Assembly (NCBI RefSeq): GCF_003584015.1
Contig: NZ_QXFM01000073.1
Span: forward strand, 19,505-83,504
DNA from: Aurantiacibacter xanthus
GTDB lineage: Bacteria > Pseudomonadota > Alphaproteobacteria > Sphingomonadales > Sphingomonadaceae
Reading direction: 5' to 3'
DNA length: 64,000 bases
Position 1 is the first letter of the stretch; each line of letters starts with the position of its first letter. Made by a program: the position numbers and the translations under genes. Below the pieces are notes generated by a model. The model worked only from the letters and a program-made list of their open reading frames with translations. It was not told where the DNA came from and ran no database searches. Positions 55,110-63,997 of this stretch are shown here, piece after piece.

Positions 55110-55533
55110 ATGGGCGCGACAACGAACAAGTTTGCACCGGAGGTCCGCGATCGTGCTGTGCGGATGGTGAGCGATCACGAGCGCGATTATCCTTCCCGCT
55201 GGGCCACGGTGGTGTCGATCGCGGAGAAGATTGGCTGCGCACCGCAGACATTGTATGAGTGAGTAAAGAAAACCGAGGTCGACAGCGGCAAGCGTGCTGG
55301 TGTCCCGACCGAGGTTGCGCATTGTACGGTCGCGCGGCTGATGCGCGAGGTGGGGTTGCTTGGGGTGATCCGGGGCAAGCCAGTACGCACGACGATCAGC
55401 GACAAGGCCGCACCGTGTCCGCTCGATCACGTCAACCGCCCGTTCTATGCGCCAGCGCCGAACATGCAGTGGCTGTCGGACTTCACCTACGCCGCCTTCG
55501 TCACCGATACTTACGTCAGGAGGATCGTCGGCC
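55110..55533 (+). pseudogene. IS3-family transposase remnant (orfA/orfB fused by deletion)
   Basis: Frame 55110-55262 encodes an orfA N terminus ([16 protein letters not shown] with [12 protein letters not shown]) that ends in TGA where the family normally has Trp. The same frame continues with VKKTEVDSGKRAGVPTEVA, then jumps into orfB-type sequence (HCTVARLMREVGLLGVIRGKPV, NRPFYAPAPNMQW, SDFTY). Most of orfA's C terminus and the orfB N terminus are missing, as is part of the catalytic domain after SDFTY. It cannot transpose. The 230 bases upstream (54878-55109) include a probable IS end but no other gene I can support. Confidence 0.85.
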
Positions 55534-55630
55534 TTCCACAAGGTGGGCGAAGATTTTTTGGGATTCACGGGCTTACCGTGAAAAAGCGAGCGCCATCTTT
55601 CTTTCATGTTGCATTACCAATCTCGTTAAT

Positions 55631-55661
55631 TATGCTATTGCGAAATGTTTGCAATAGCATA
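55631..55661. promoter_or_regulatory. Fur-like operator palindrome
   Basis: An 11-bp perfect inverted repeat (55631-55641 with 55651-55661) around a 9-base AT-rich centre; the inner part reads ATTGCGAA-ATG-TTTGCAAT, close to the Fur box of alphaproteobacteria. It lies 28 bases upstream of the siderophore-type receptor start. Confidence 0.6.
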
Positions 55662-55689
55662 ATGGGGCGCGTCGGTGAAGGAGTATGGA

Positions 55690-57876
55690 ATGCGGCGACA
55701 ATGGGGTGGGATTGAACGCGCGGTTCGTGGCCATTTATCGAAGTTATTGGCAGGCGGCGTCCTGATGACGATGCCGTCAGTCGTTTACGCTGAGAGCGCA
55801 CAGGACGCTTCCGTAGGCGCAGAGGCTGACACGACAGACGCGGATATCGTCGTTCTTGGTAGGGCGCAGAACTATTATCGCGTGCGGGAAACAATGATCG
55901 GCAAAGTACCCGCCGACCCTCTCAACATCCCGCAGACAGTGACCATCGTGAACGCGGAACTGATCGAGGATCAGGGCGCGCGGCAGATCACCGAGCTCTA
56001 TCGCAACGTCGCAGGTGTGAGTAACTTTTCCTATGCAGGCGTGACCTTCCGTGGCTTCCGCCAGATTGGCGGGGCCTATTACGACGGATTGAGGGGAGAC
56101 GTCTTCTCCGGCTTTTCTGCGCCCCAACTGTTCAATGTCGAGCGTGTCGAGTTTCTGAAGGGTCCGGCAGGGATGCTTTATGGCCCCGGTGCACCGGGCG
56201 GAACGATCAACTATGTGACCAAGAAACCGAGCGAGACATTCTCTGCCAACCTCCGGGGCATCGTCGGCAACTATGATCGCTACGGCGCATCCGGGGATAT
56301 AACAGGGTCTCTGACCAGCGATGGCGGCATCGCTGGTCGGGCTAGCCTGTTTTACGAACATTACGATGAGTTCCGGGACCACGCCGAAAGCAAGACGTTC
56401 GTCGCGGATGGGGGGCTGACGTTCAAACTGGGGGAACGCAGCAAGCTGACAGCGCAGGCGACCTACTATGATCAGGACCTGCCAGGCGCGTTGCTGCGGG
56501 GCATACCCACAGACATGGCCGGCAATTTTCTTGCCAGTATCAACTGGAATCACAACGAGCCGACTGATTTCGTCAAGCTGAATGCCCAGGTCTATCAGGC
56601 GCAGTTGGAAACAGAGTTGAGCGATGCCATCTCGGCCAATGTGTCCAGCCGGTGGTTCCAATACAACGAGCATCAGAATTATCATCAGACCGGCGCACCC
56701 TATGACAGCGACGGGGATAATGTCGTCGACAAGGTGATCCGCCAGTATCGCGATAATACGATGGATATCACGGGTCTTTCCTTCGCCGGCAATCTGGTCG
56801 GGCGGGCTGAACTGGCGGGCATGGCGCATACTATCCTGATCGGCGGTGACTGGAATCGGCAAACCACGGATTACGAGGACTTGCGAATCAATCCGGAGGA
56901 GCTTGGCGGCCCGGTGCCGGGCTTGTCGCTGCGGAACCCCGTCTATGGCCTGACCGGGCCCGCGGATTATGGCCGGGCATCGCTATCCTATGATCTGAGC
57001 AGTGTGCGTGGGACCCGTTACGGCCTCTATGCGCAAGACCAGATTGTCATTGCGGACCGGTTCATCCTGGTCGGCGGCGTCCGCCACGACTGGTTCAAGG
57101 ATAGCAATTATCCGGGCAATGAAGCCGCAAGCGGGGACGCCACCACATGGCGGGCCGGGGCGATATACAAACCGCGTCCCGACATCTCCGTCTATGTGAA
57201 TTGGTCCGATACGTTCGAACCGCAGAGTGCGGGCAATCAGCGCGCCATTGTTGGCGGACCTTTCGCCCCTGTTACCGGTGCCCAAATTGAGGGTGGCGTG
57301 AAGACCGCCTTGCTGGACGGCAAGATCCAGACCGACTTTGCTGTCTACCAGATCGTGCGCGAGAACGTGCTCCAGGTCGACACATCGCTGCCCCAGGTGA
57401 GCGGTGAGGATCAGCTCGCTCCGCTTGGCGAAGTGACCAGCAAGGGCTTCGAGTTCAGCATATCGGCGGACATAACCCCGGACTGGGTTGCACTGGCGAA
57501 CTACGGCTACAACGATACCAAAATCACCGGCACGGCACCGGGCCAATCGATCAGCAATGCGGTGGGCAATCGCTTTGTCAATGCGCCCCGCCATCAGGCC
57601 GGTTTCTGGACCCGCTATAATGTCCGCGCGATCGACACATCCTTCGCCTTTGGTGGGCAATATGTATCGGAACAGCTGGGCTTCGATGGCGAACGGGTGA
57701 AGCCTTTCACCGTGTTTGATGGTTCGATCACCAAGAAGTTGGCGTTTGTCGACATCATGCTGCGGGTGGAGAATATCTTCGACAAATACTATGCCGTGTC
57801 CGGTTTTGGACTTGCCAACGGTGCTTTCCCTGGGCGACCAAGAACCGCCTTCGTTGAAGTGCGCAGGTATTTCTAA
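55690..57876 (+). CDS. TonB-dependent siderophore-type receptor
   Basis: 728 residues from ATG 55690, with AAGGAG ahead; a GTG at 55675 is an alternative. The plug has the siderophore-receptor pattern (LNIPQTVTIVNAELIEDQGARQ-like region, TFRGFRQIGGAYYDGLRG, VEFLKGPAGMLYGPGAPGG). It probably imports a ferric siderophore. It is followed 6 bases later by a PepSY-domain membrane protein, a common partner that helps reduce or release iron. It lies just after the IS3 remnant, so it may have been part of a transferred unit. Confidence 0.94.
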   Translation: MRRQWGGIERAVRGHLSKLLAGGVLMTMPSVVYAESAQDASVGAEADTTDADIVVLGRAQNYYRVRETMIGKVPADPLNIPQTVTIVNAELIEDQGARQITELYRNVAGVSNFSYAGVTFRGFRQIGGAYYDGLRGDVFSGFSAPQLFNVERVEFLKGPAGMLYGPGAPGGTINYVTKKPSETFSANLRGIVGNYDRYGASGDITGSLTSDGGIAGRASLFYEHYDEFRDHAESKTFVADGGLTFKLGERSKLTAQATYYDQDLPGALLRGIPTDMAGNFLASINWNHNEPTDFVKLNAQVYQAQLETELSDAISANVSSRWFQYNEHQNYHQTGAPYDSDGDNVVDKVIRQYRDNTMDITGLSFAGNLVGRAELAGMAHTILIGGDWNRQTTDYEDLRINPEELGGPVPGLSLRNPVYGLTGPADYGRASLSYDLSSVRGTRYGLYAQDQIVIADRFILVGGVRHDWFKDSNYPGNEAASGDATTWRAGAIYKPRPDISVYVNWSDTFEPQSAGNQRAIVGGPFAPVTGAQIEGGVKTALLDGKIQTDFAVYQIVRENVLQVDTSLPQVSGEDQLAPLGEVTSKGFEFSISADITPDWVALANYGYNDTKITGTAPGQSISNAVGNRFVNAPRHQAGFWTRYNVRAIDTSFAFGGQYVSEQLGFDGERVKPFTVFDGSITKKLAFVDIMLRVENIFDKYYAVSGFGLANGAFPGRPRTAFVEVRRYF

Positions 57877-57882
57877 CCAACC

Positions 57883-59106
57883 ATGAGCAAGGCGAAGGGG
57901 CGATCAATCTGGTGGCGTATTCATGCGTGGGCGGGCCTCAAGCTCAGCCTGCTTCTGGCCGCCATTCTGGCAACCGGAACCTTCGCCACCATCTCCACGG
58001 AACTGGACTGGCTGGCCACGCCCGCAATGCGTGTGGCGCCAGCATCGACCCCACACGCATCATGGGGCCAACTCGCCATGTCCGCGCAATCTGCCCTGCC
58101 AGAGAGCACGATCCGTTCAATCGTAGCTCCGCCCAATAGCCGGTTCGCGGCCGAAGCATGGGTGGAGCAGCCCGATGGCGAGCTCATGCGCATATGGTTG
58201 AACCCCTATAACGCGCGGGTGCAAGGCATAGGCCCGTGGACGAACATCCAGGTCATGCTCTGCGAGATTCACCGCCGCCTTCTGCTTCCCAATTTCATCG
58301 GGATCAGGCTGGTCAGCGCATTTTCGCTTTTGCTGACGGTCTTGGTGGTGACAGGGCTGGTCTCCTACCGGCGCTTCTGGCGGGGCTTCTTTAGATGGCC
58401 CAAACGCAGGCGAGGGAACAACCGACAGTTGCTCGGCGATGTTCACCGCCTGCTTGGATTGTGGTCGCTATGGTTCGTAGCGCTGATCGCGATGACCGGC
58501 TTTTGGTATCTCATCGAATCCTTGGGCGCTGATGCTCCCGCCGCTTCTTACACAGGCAAGGCCGTTGCGCAGATGCAGGGTTTTTCCCAGCTTGATGCGC
58601 AGGTTGCGGCGGCCAAAGCGCATAATCCGTTGCTCGAGATTCGTGAGATCCGGCTGCCGGGCCGCGCCGGGGCGCCCGTCGCGATCATGGGGCAGGCCGA
58701 CGCTATTCTGGTTCGCGACCGGGCTAACACCGTGTGGATCGATCCGGCCAGCAATCGCGTGCTGGATTCGATCCGCGGCGAAGACCTTTCGGTCCATCAA
58801 CGCATTTCCGAAATGGCGGATCCGCTGCATTTCGGCACATGGGGCGGGTTGAGTACGAAGCTGCTCTGGTTCTGTTTCGGGCTGATGCTGACCGGTCTTT
58901 CTGTCGCGGGCATCATAGTGTCCAGCCTGCGCCTGCATCGGGAAGCTTGCGCAGGCCGACAGGATAGCTCTTCGGGCCTGGGCCGGGTCTGGCTTCAGGG
59001 GATGGGGCCATGGGCCTATCCCGCCTTGGCGCTCCTGACTTTCGTCGGCGTGCTGGTGATCGGATATCTTGTCGGCCTTGCACCGTCGGCGGCGATTGAA
59101 TGGTAG
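57883..59106 (+). CDS. PepSY-associated transmembrane protein
   Basis: 407 residues with four or five membrane segments: one near the N terminus (LSLLLAAILATGTFATI), two central, and two or more near the C terminus. The layout fits PepSY_TM/PiuB-like proteins (FpvG/FoxB class), which in other bacteria reduce ferric siderophores at the inner membrane. Conserved histidines occur at WRIHAWAG, EIHRRLLLP and DVHRLLGLW, possible haem or metal sites. Six bases separate it from the receptor gene. Confidence 0.85.
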   Translation: MSKAKGRSIWWRIHAWAGLKLSLLLAAILATGTFATISTELDWLATPAMRVAPASTPHASWGQLAMSAQSALPESTIRSIVAPPNSRFAAEAWVEQPDGELMRIWLNPYNARVQGIGPWTNIQVMLCEIHRRLLLPNFIGIRLVSAFSLLLTVLVVTGLVSYRRFWRGFFRWPKRRRGNNRQLLGDVHRLLGLWSLWFVALIAMTGFWYLIESLGADAPAASYTGKAVAQMQGFSQLDAQVAAAKAHNPLLEIREIRLPGRAGAPVAIMGQADAILVRDRANTVWIDPASNRVLDSIRGEDLSVHQRISEMADPLHFGTWGGLSTKLLWFCFGLMLTGLSVAGIIVSSLRLHREACAGRQDSSSGLGRVWLQGMGPWAYPALALLTFVGVLVIGYLVGLAPSAAIEW

Positions 59107-59283
59107 ATCTGATGCCTCGATCAAACGAGCCAAGATGAGTGTTTAGAGGTCGGGTGGAACACGTCGTGTCCGGTTTAACTGCAATCGGTCGTTCACTTGC
59201 CTGTGACGGAACGGCTTAAGCTGGTCGGAGCACGAACCGCTGCGCGGATGGGTGCTTGGGGCGCGGTTGAGGTAGAACAGCAG

Positions 59284-59640
59284 CTCTCGGGCTTGCTGAG
59301 CCAGATCTGGGCAAGGACATTGCGCATCATCGGCCCGGTGATGTCGTTCACCTGCTGATTGCCGATGTGCGGGAAGACATACGTCTCAAGCGTCCGCAGC
59401 CACTGATGCTCGTGCTTCGCATTGCGCCAGGTCTTGCGGTGCTGCGCGAGCACCTTGGCCGCCGCCTCGCGAAAAGTCGGAATGCCGGCAGCCTTGCGCC
59501 GCTCGAAGACAGGATCGAGGCCCATCTCGACCCGGGTGCGGATTTCATGCGCGCGCTCTCGCGCCAGCTTCAGTGATATCGTCTTCGCGCTGCCGAGTCC
59601 AAAGTCCCGGCGGTTGCCATTTTTCGCACCCGACAGACCC
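59284..59640 (-). pseudogene. Tyrosine-integrase N-terminal remnant
   Basis: A minus-strand frame matches the N-terminal part of P4-type phage/island integrases: RRDFGLGSAKTISLKLARERAHEI, MGLDPVFERRKAAGIPTFREAA, and the SAM-like HQWLRTLETYVFPHIG. Homology stops at about SKPE, before the catalytic domain, and there is no convincing start at the other end. It marks an old integration event. The rest of the 59107-59843 gap has no other gene I can support. Confidence 0.75.
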
Positions 59641-59843
59641 AGCTCTTCGTTCCGCTCGGCTGGTTATTGTGAGCCGAATCCGACGGCTCAGAGAACTACA
59701 GATACGCTATAGCCCTCCGAAACTGAAGAATGGGCTTGCGTCCATTCTGCTGCTGAAGGCTTTTCGGCAACTGTCGTGGCCAAGCTGACATTTGCATCGG
59801 GTTTCGCTACTTTCATCGTGGCGAGACAGATGGTCGTCCTTCA

Positions 59844-60695
59844 TCATACCGCCTCCTCATAGTCGACTTCCAGAAGCGCCCCTGAGGCCGGAGCGCAGGC
59901 AATGCGTTCGTCTGTCAGACCGATCCGGGCCGTGGTTACGAACAAAGTCCGGCCATCTCCGCCAAAAGAGCAACTCGTCGGGCGCGGCACAGGGAGAGGG
60001 ATCAGACGCTCAAGAGAGCCGTCAGGAGCAATGCGGGCGATGGCCGATCCGTCGAACAGAACACTGAGAAGATGGCCGGTACTGTCCATCGTCAAGCCAT
60101 CGGGCTTTCCCTCCTTGGGGTCCATGCCGAAGAACAGGCGGCGGTTGCTGATTTCGCCTGTGGCCGGATCGAAGTCGTAGGCGTAGATCTCCCCCTTGTG
60201 CGAGTCCGTGTAATAGAGTGTCTGGCCATCCCGGCTCCATTCCAGGCCATTGGGCAGATCGAAGCCGGTATCGGCTATATGCCACGTTCCATCCGGATCG
60301 AACCGGTAAAGGATACCGACGCCCTTCTGTCCTTCCTTGTTCATTAGCCCGGTCCACAGGCGACCCTGGCGATCATATTTCCCGTCGTTGAACCGGAATG
60401 CCTGATCGGCATTTGGGGCGCGTGCGAAGCGTTCGATGCGGCCATCCGCTCCAAGGCTTGCCAGCTCGCAGCCCAGGCCCAGAACGATCTGGCCCGTGGC
60501 GCTCTCTGCCAGCAGGCCGACATCGCCCGGAACGTCGATGATGTCATCATGCCCGGTTGCCGGGTCGTAGCTGTGGACCTGCCTGCCCATTATGTCGACC
60601 CACAGCAACCGGTTGCGCCGCGCGCTCCAGATGGGACTTTCGCCAATGATCGCGTTCGTTCTGACTGCAATCTTGAAATCGGGGGCGGCGGTCAT
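59844..60695 (-). CDS. SMP-30/gluconolactonase-family hydrolase
   Basis: 283 residues from ATG 60695, which overlaps the SDR stop by 4 bases. A six-bladed beta-propeller family: ESPIWSARRNRLLWVDI carries the metal-binding Glu, RFNDGKYDRQGRLWTG the Asn/Asp, and LPNGLEWSRDGQTLYYTDS the Asn-Asp-type ligands. It hydrolyses lactones, often of sugar acids. Coupling with an SDR dehydrogenase suggests oxidation to a lactone and then ring opening. Confidence 0.93.
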   Translation of the reverse strand: MTAAPDFKIAVRTNAIIGESPIWSARRNRLLWVDIMGRQVHSYDPATGHDDIIDVPGDVGLLAESATGQIVLGLGCELASLGADGRIERFARAPNADQAFRFNDGKYDRQGRLWTGLMNKEGQKGVGILYRFDPDGTWHIADTGFDLPNGLEWSRDGQTLYYTDSHKGEIYAYDFDPATGEISNRRLFFGMDPKEGKPDGLTMDSTGHLLSVLFDGSAIARIAPDGSLERLIPLPVPRPTSCSFGGDGRTLFVTTARIGLTDERIACAPASGALLEVDYEEAV

Positions 60696-61564
60696 GATCG
60701 CGGCTCCTGCGCAAGGACGGCAATCTGATCCCATGCCGTAGCCACTTCGGCTGGAGTGCCGGCATGGACCGCGCGCAGGTCGCGCGGATAATCCATCCCC
60801 TCGGCCTCAACCAAGCGAGTTGCATGGAACTGCCCGTTCGCGGCCCGCAGTATCCAGCCTCCTTCTGAACATGCGGCGGAGGCAAGGAAGGCTACACCCG
60901 GCGCGACGGCTTCGGGCTTCAGTTCGTCCGGTTCGCCCTCCACGCCCCACATCCGGGTCTTCGCAACCGGAGAAACCGCATTGACGATAATGCCATGCGC
61001 AGCCCCTTCGTCCGCCAGCACGTTCATGATGCCGACGGCGGCCATCTTGGCGGCGGCGTAGGAAGCAAGACCCTTCTGGACATATTGCGGATAAAGAGCG
61101 CGGCAGGAAGTCGTCAGCACGATCCGGCCGTAGCCAGCCTCACGCATGCCGGGCCATGCGGCTTGAGCGATCCATAACGGCGCCTTCGCCGTGACCGTCA
61201 TCATGTGGTCGAAGGAGGCATCCTGAATATCCTCGATCCGCTCGTAGCCCACCCAGCCGGCATTATGGATCACCGCATCAAGGCATCCGCTTACGGTCAG
61301 GCAATTGCGCACCAGCGTATGGCAATCATCGCGCGTGTTTATGGGGGTGTGGAAGGGGTGCGCGGTGATCCCTTCCAAGGAAAGGCTTGCGGCGGCGTTT
61401 TCCGCAATCGCCGGCTCGGTGCCGGTTCCATCCGTATCCGCGCCGACATCGTGCAGCAGAACAGTCGCGCCGAGCTTTCCGACCGCTCTCGCATAGGCGA
61501 GGCCCAAGCCCCGGCCCGCTCCGGTTATGAGGACAGTGCGTCCGCGAAAATCCACTTGGCTCAT
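60692..61564 (-). CDS. Short-chain dehydrogenase/reductase
   Basis: 290 residues from ATG 61564, the second of two adjacent ATGs; GGAGG spacing fits it better. The Rossmann motif is TGAGRGLG, with HNAG and the catalytic YAAAK; the Ser lies in TTSCRAL. An extended C-terminal tail of 50 residues is longer than classical SDRs, resembling the (3R)-hydroxyacyl/MFE-2-like type. It is NAD(P)-dependent; the substrate is unknown. It diverges from a LysR regulator. Confidence 0.92.
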   Translation of the reverse strand: MSQVDFRGRTVLITGAGRGLGLAYARAVGKLGATVLLHDVGADTDGTGTEPAIAENAAASLSLEGITAHPFHTPINTRDDCHTLVRNCLTVSGCLDAVIHNAGWVGYERIEDIQDASFDHMMTVTAKAPLWIAQAAWPGMREAGYGRIVLTTSCRALYPQYVQKGLASYAAAKMAAVGIMNVLADEGAAHGIIVNAVSPVAKTRMWGVEGEPDELKPEAVAPGVAFLASAACSEGGWILRAANGQFHATRLVEAEGMDYPRDLRAVHAGTPAEVATAWDQIAVLAQEPRS

Positions 61565-61636
61565 CATGGCCTCCTTCGTTGCGCGGAGGATGGCCAAAGC
61601 GCTACGATACGTCCAATAGTGAATAAATAGGATTAC

Positions 61637-61653
61637 GATATGTATAATATATC
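61637..61653. promoter_or_regulatory. AT-rich imperfect palindrome in the SDR-LysR divergent promoter
   Basis: GATATGTATAATATATC is imperfectly symmetric. A TACGATA direct repeat flanks the region at about 30-base spacing. LysR proteins bind such T-N11-A sites near the divergent target gene. Confidence 0.3.
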
Positions 61654-61681
61654 ACGAGCGCCGCTTGCGTCGGGCCGCGGT

Positions 61682-62659
61682 ATGATCGACCTGCGCAAGA
61701 TGGAGCAGTTCGTCGCCGTCGCGGAGGAGCGGCATTTTCATCGGGCGGCTCACCGCCTCGGCATGTCCCAGCCGCCGTTGACGGTTGCGATCAAACGGTT
61801 GGAAGAGGATCTGGGCGTCGGTCTGATCGAGCGTGGCGGCAACCGGATTCTGGGCCTGACCGCCGCAGGTCATGCCTTTCTCCGTGAAGCGCGTGAGACG
61901 CTTCGTCAGGCGCATTACGCGATCCGCATGGCGCAGGAGACCGCAGCCGGCCTCACCGGCCTTGTCCGGCTGGGCTATGTCGGCAGCGCGCTCTATGGAC
62001 GATTGCCCGATACGGTAAGAGCGTTTCGTCAGGCGCGGCCTGATGTGCGCCTGGAATTGCGAGAGGCGACCACGGCAACCCAGATCGTCGGTCTTCTGAA
62101 CGGTACCCTGGATGCCGCGATCATCATTCCCCCGCTGACCGATGCGGAGGGGATCGAACTGCACGGCTTCGATCACGACCGGCTTTGCATGGCCCTGCCG
62201 ATTGACCATCCTCTGTCGAGGCAAGACAGGCTGACGCTTGCAGACCTTGCGGATGAGGCATTCATTCTATGGCCGATGATCGAGGGGCGTGGCTTTCATC
62301 TTCAGGTGATCCGCTTGTGCGCTGACGCCGGTTTTGCGCCGAGGATCATGCAGGAGGCGCATGGCATGCATGCTGTCCTGTCGCTTGTCGCGGTGGGCGC
62401 AGGCGTGTCCATAGTCCCCGAGAGCATGGCGGACTTTCGGCCGGATCGCATTACATATCGCGCAATAGCCGCGCCGGAAGCCGCTTTCGAACTGTCTCTG
62501 GCGGTCCGCGAGCCAACCCCGGCGACCAGGGCATTTGTGATGATAGCTACGGAGCCGCCAGCTAGCACTACTTTGGCAGATTTTCTGGTGTCGGGTCAGA
62601 TATGCAGCGACCGCAGTGCGGGCATGGCCGATCCGGTGGCTTGGAGAAGCGGTCAATGA
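61682..62659 (+). CDS. LysR-family regulator, C terminus disrupted by IS insertion
   Basis: The start MIDLRKMEQF at 61682 fits the conserved LysR N terminus; an in-frame ATG at 61640 with AGGA ahead is an alternative. The N-terminal HTH (FHRAAHRLGMSQPPLTVAIKRLEEDLG) and the LysR_substrate domain are complete. At 62562-62565 the gene meets an IS701-type element, so the last 31 residues of the open frame (to 62659) come from the element. About 294 native residues remain, near the full length, so function may persist. It probably regulates the divergent SDR/SMP-30 operon. Confidence 0.85.
   Translation: MIDLRKMEQFVAVAEERHFHRAAHRLGMSQPPLTVAIKRLEEDLGVGLIERGGNRILGLTAAGHAFLREARETLRQAHYAIRMAQETAAGLTGLVRLGYVGSALYGRLPDTVRAFRQARPDVRLELREATTATQIVGLLNGTLDAAIIIPPLTDAEGIELHGFDHDRLCMALPIDHPLSRQDRLTLADLADEAFILWPMIEGRGFHLQVIRLCADAGFAPRIMQEAHGMHAVLSLVAVGAGVSIVPESMADFRPDRITYRAIAAPEAAFELSLAVREPTPATRAFVMIATEPPASTTLADFLVSGQICSDRSAGMADPVAWRSGQ
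62566..62580 (+). repeat. Left terminal inverted repeat of the IS
   Basis: The 15-bp end CACTACTTTGGCAGA, directly after the CTAG target site. Confidence 0.85.
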
Positions 62660-63909
62660 TGGCCTGTCTGATCGCTGGTAAGCTCGGCTGTGGAGGCGGA
62701 CCGGCAGTCCTTTTTTTCCCCCTTGGCCTGCTTGAGGCGCTGGGTCTGCAAGAAGGCCAGGGCGATCATGGACATCAGCGCGTGTCGGTGCAGCCCCTTC
62801 CATGATCTACCCTCGAAGTGATCGAGGCCGAGTTCTTCCTTGAGTTGCTGATGCCCCTGCTCACAGACCCAGCGGGCCTTGATGGCGCCGGCAAGCTGCC
62901 TGATTGGCGTGCTGGCAGGCAGGTTGGAGAGGTAGTATTTGCGCTCGCCAGTCGAGCGATGCTCCCCGACCAACCACACCTCCTCGCCGGGCAGATGTTG
63001 CGCACCCATGTCCCGGATGCGCTGGGGCGGACCATCGGCGACACGCACGCGAACGGCAGCGAACCGCGCCGAGAGTGGCCCTTTGGTCCCGCGCCGCCAA
63101 CTCACCTTGCGCCACCTTGCCATCTCCAGCATTGCCTTGGCGGATATCGATTTTGCGTCGGGGATGGCGTTCTTGCGAGGGCGACCTCTTCCAGCGATCG
63201 GGAAGATCATCCCAACATCGGCGGGGTAGACCTTCTGTCTGAAAGGTATGCCCACCGCCCATGCAAGCCCGCGCTCACTCAGCCCCTGTCGGAACGGTGC
63301 GGACATGCCATAGCCCGCATCCGCCAGGACACAGCCGAAACGAACACCCGCAGCGCCGACCCGATCGATCTCAGCGAGCGCGATCTCGGGCTTGGTCCTG
63401 TAGGGGCAGCAATCGAGAGGAACTCCAGTCCGTTCCAGGCGGGCCACGTCTCCGGTCCAGCTCTCGGGCAGGAACAGGCGCAGGCCGACCATGATGGGGA
63501 CTTCGCCAGATGCCAGCGTCACCGACACCAGCGTCTGGCAGTTGGCATTCTTGCCCAGTGCCGACGCATATTGCGGCGCCACGCCGACGGAATGGCGCCC
63601 CTTCTTGGGCAGCGCCGTGTCGTCGATGATCAGCCAGGCCTTCTCGCCGCCTACCTGCCGGTCGGCCTCGGCGAGCAGAGCTGCCTCCAGCGGTGCTTCG
63701 TCCCACACGCCGCTGGCGATGAAATGATGCAGCCGATCGTAGCTGACATCATCTGTCCGGGCGGCCATCGGCTGTATGCTTTTGCGATCCCCCGGGCCGA
63801 TCAGTCCCGCGATATACGCCGGACACATCCGGCCACGCGTCTTGTGTCGCAACGCCGCTACAAACGGTGCCAACCACTCGTCCAGTTCGCCACGCCAATC
63901 CGTATCCAT
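62653..63909 (-). CDS. IS701-family transposase
   Basis: 418 residues from ATG 63909, which has GAAGGGG 9 bases ahead. The DDE residues can be placed in LIIDDTALPKKGRHS, CVLADAGYG and EQGHQQLKEELGLDHFEGR. The N terminus (WLAPFVAALRHKTRGRMCPAYIAGL) is the common IS701 opening. The gene looks intact, so the element may be active. Confidence 0.93.
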   Translation of the reverse strand: MDTDWRGELDEWLAPFVAALRHKTRGRMCPAYIAGLIGPGDRKSIQPMAARTDDVSYDRLHHFIASGVWDEAPLEAALLAEADRQVGGEKAWLIIDDTALPKKGRHSVGVAPQYASALGKNANCQTLVSVTLASGEVPIMVGLRLFLPESWTGDVARLERTGVPLDCCPYRTKPEIALAEIDRVGAAGVRFGCVLADAGYGMSAPFRQGLSERGLAWAVGIPFRQKVYPADVGMIFPIAGRGRPRKNAIPDAKSISAKAMLEMARWRKVSWRRGTKGPLSARFAAVRVRVADGPPQRIRDMGAQHLPGEEVWLVGEHRSTGERKYYLSNLPASTPIRQLAGAIKARWVCEQGHQQLKEELGLDHFEGRSWKGLHRHALMSMIALAFLQTQRLKQAKGEKKDCRSASTAELTSDQTGHH

Positions 63910-63982
63910 CGCCAGCCCCTTCGAAAAGCTGGCTCCCTATGAATCACTGGAATCCCACCTTGGGAATCCCAAAAATCAGATT

Positions 63983-63997
63983 TCTGCCAAAGTAGTG
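63983..63997 (-). repeat. Right terminal inverted repeat of the IS
   Basis: The reverse complement reads CACTACTTTGGCAGA, identical to the left end; the final three bases of the window, CTA, begin the second copy of the target duplication. Confidence 0.85.

Larger units (their letters stand above)
62566..63997. mobile_element. IS701-family insertion sequence, complete, 1432 bp
   Basis: Terminal inverted repeats of 15 identical bases (CACTACTTTGGCAGA) at both ends. The left end is preceded by CTAG (62562-62565); the right end is followed by CTA at the window edge, consistent with a 4-bp CTAG duplication, a YTAR target typical of IS701. One transposase gene fills the interior on the minus strand. 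The element lies inside the 3' end of a LysR gene. Confidence 0.9.

Noticed and set aside
54891..55607. 238-residue minus-strand frame across the IS3 remnant
   Set aside because: The plus-strand frame carries clear transposase motifs; this one does not.
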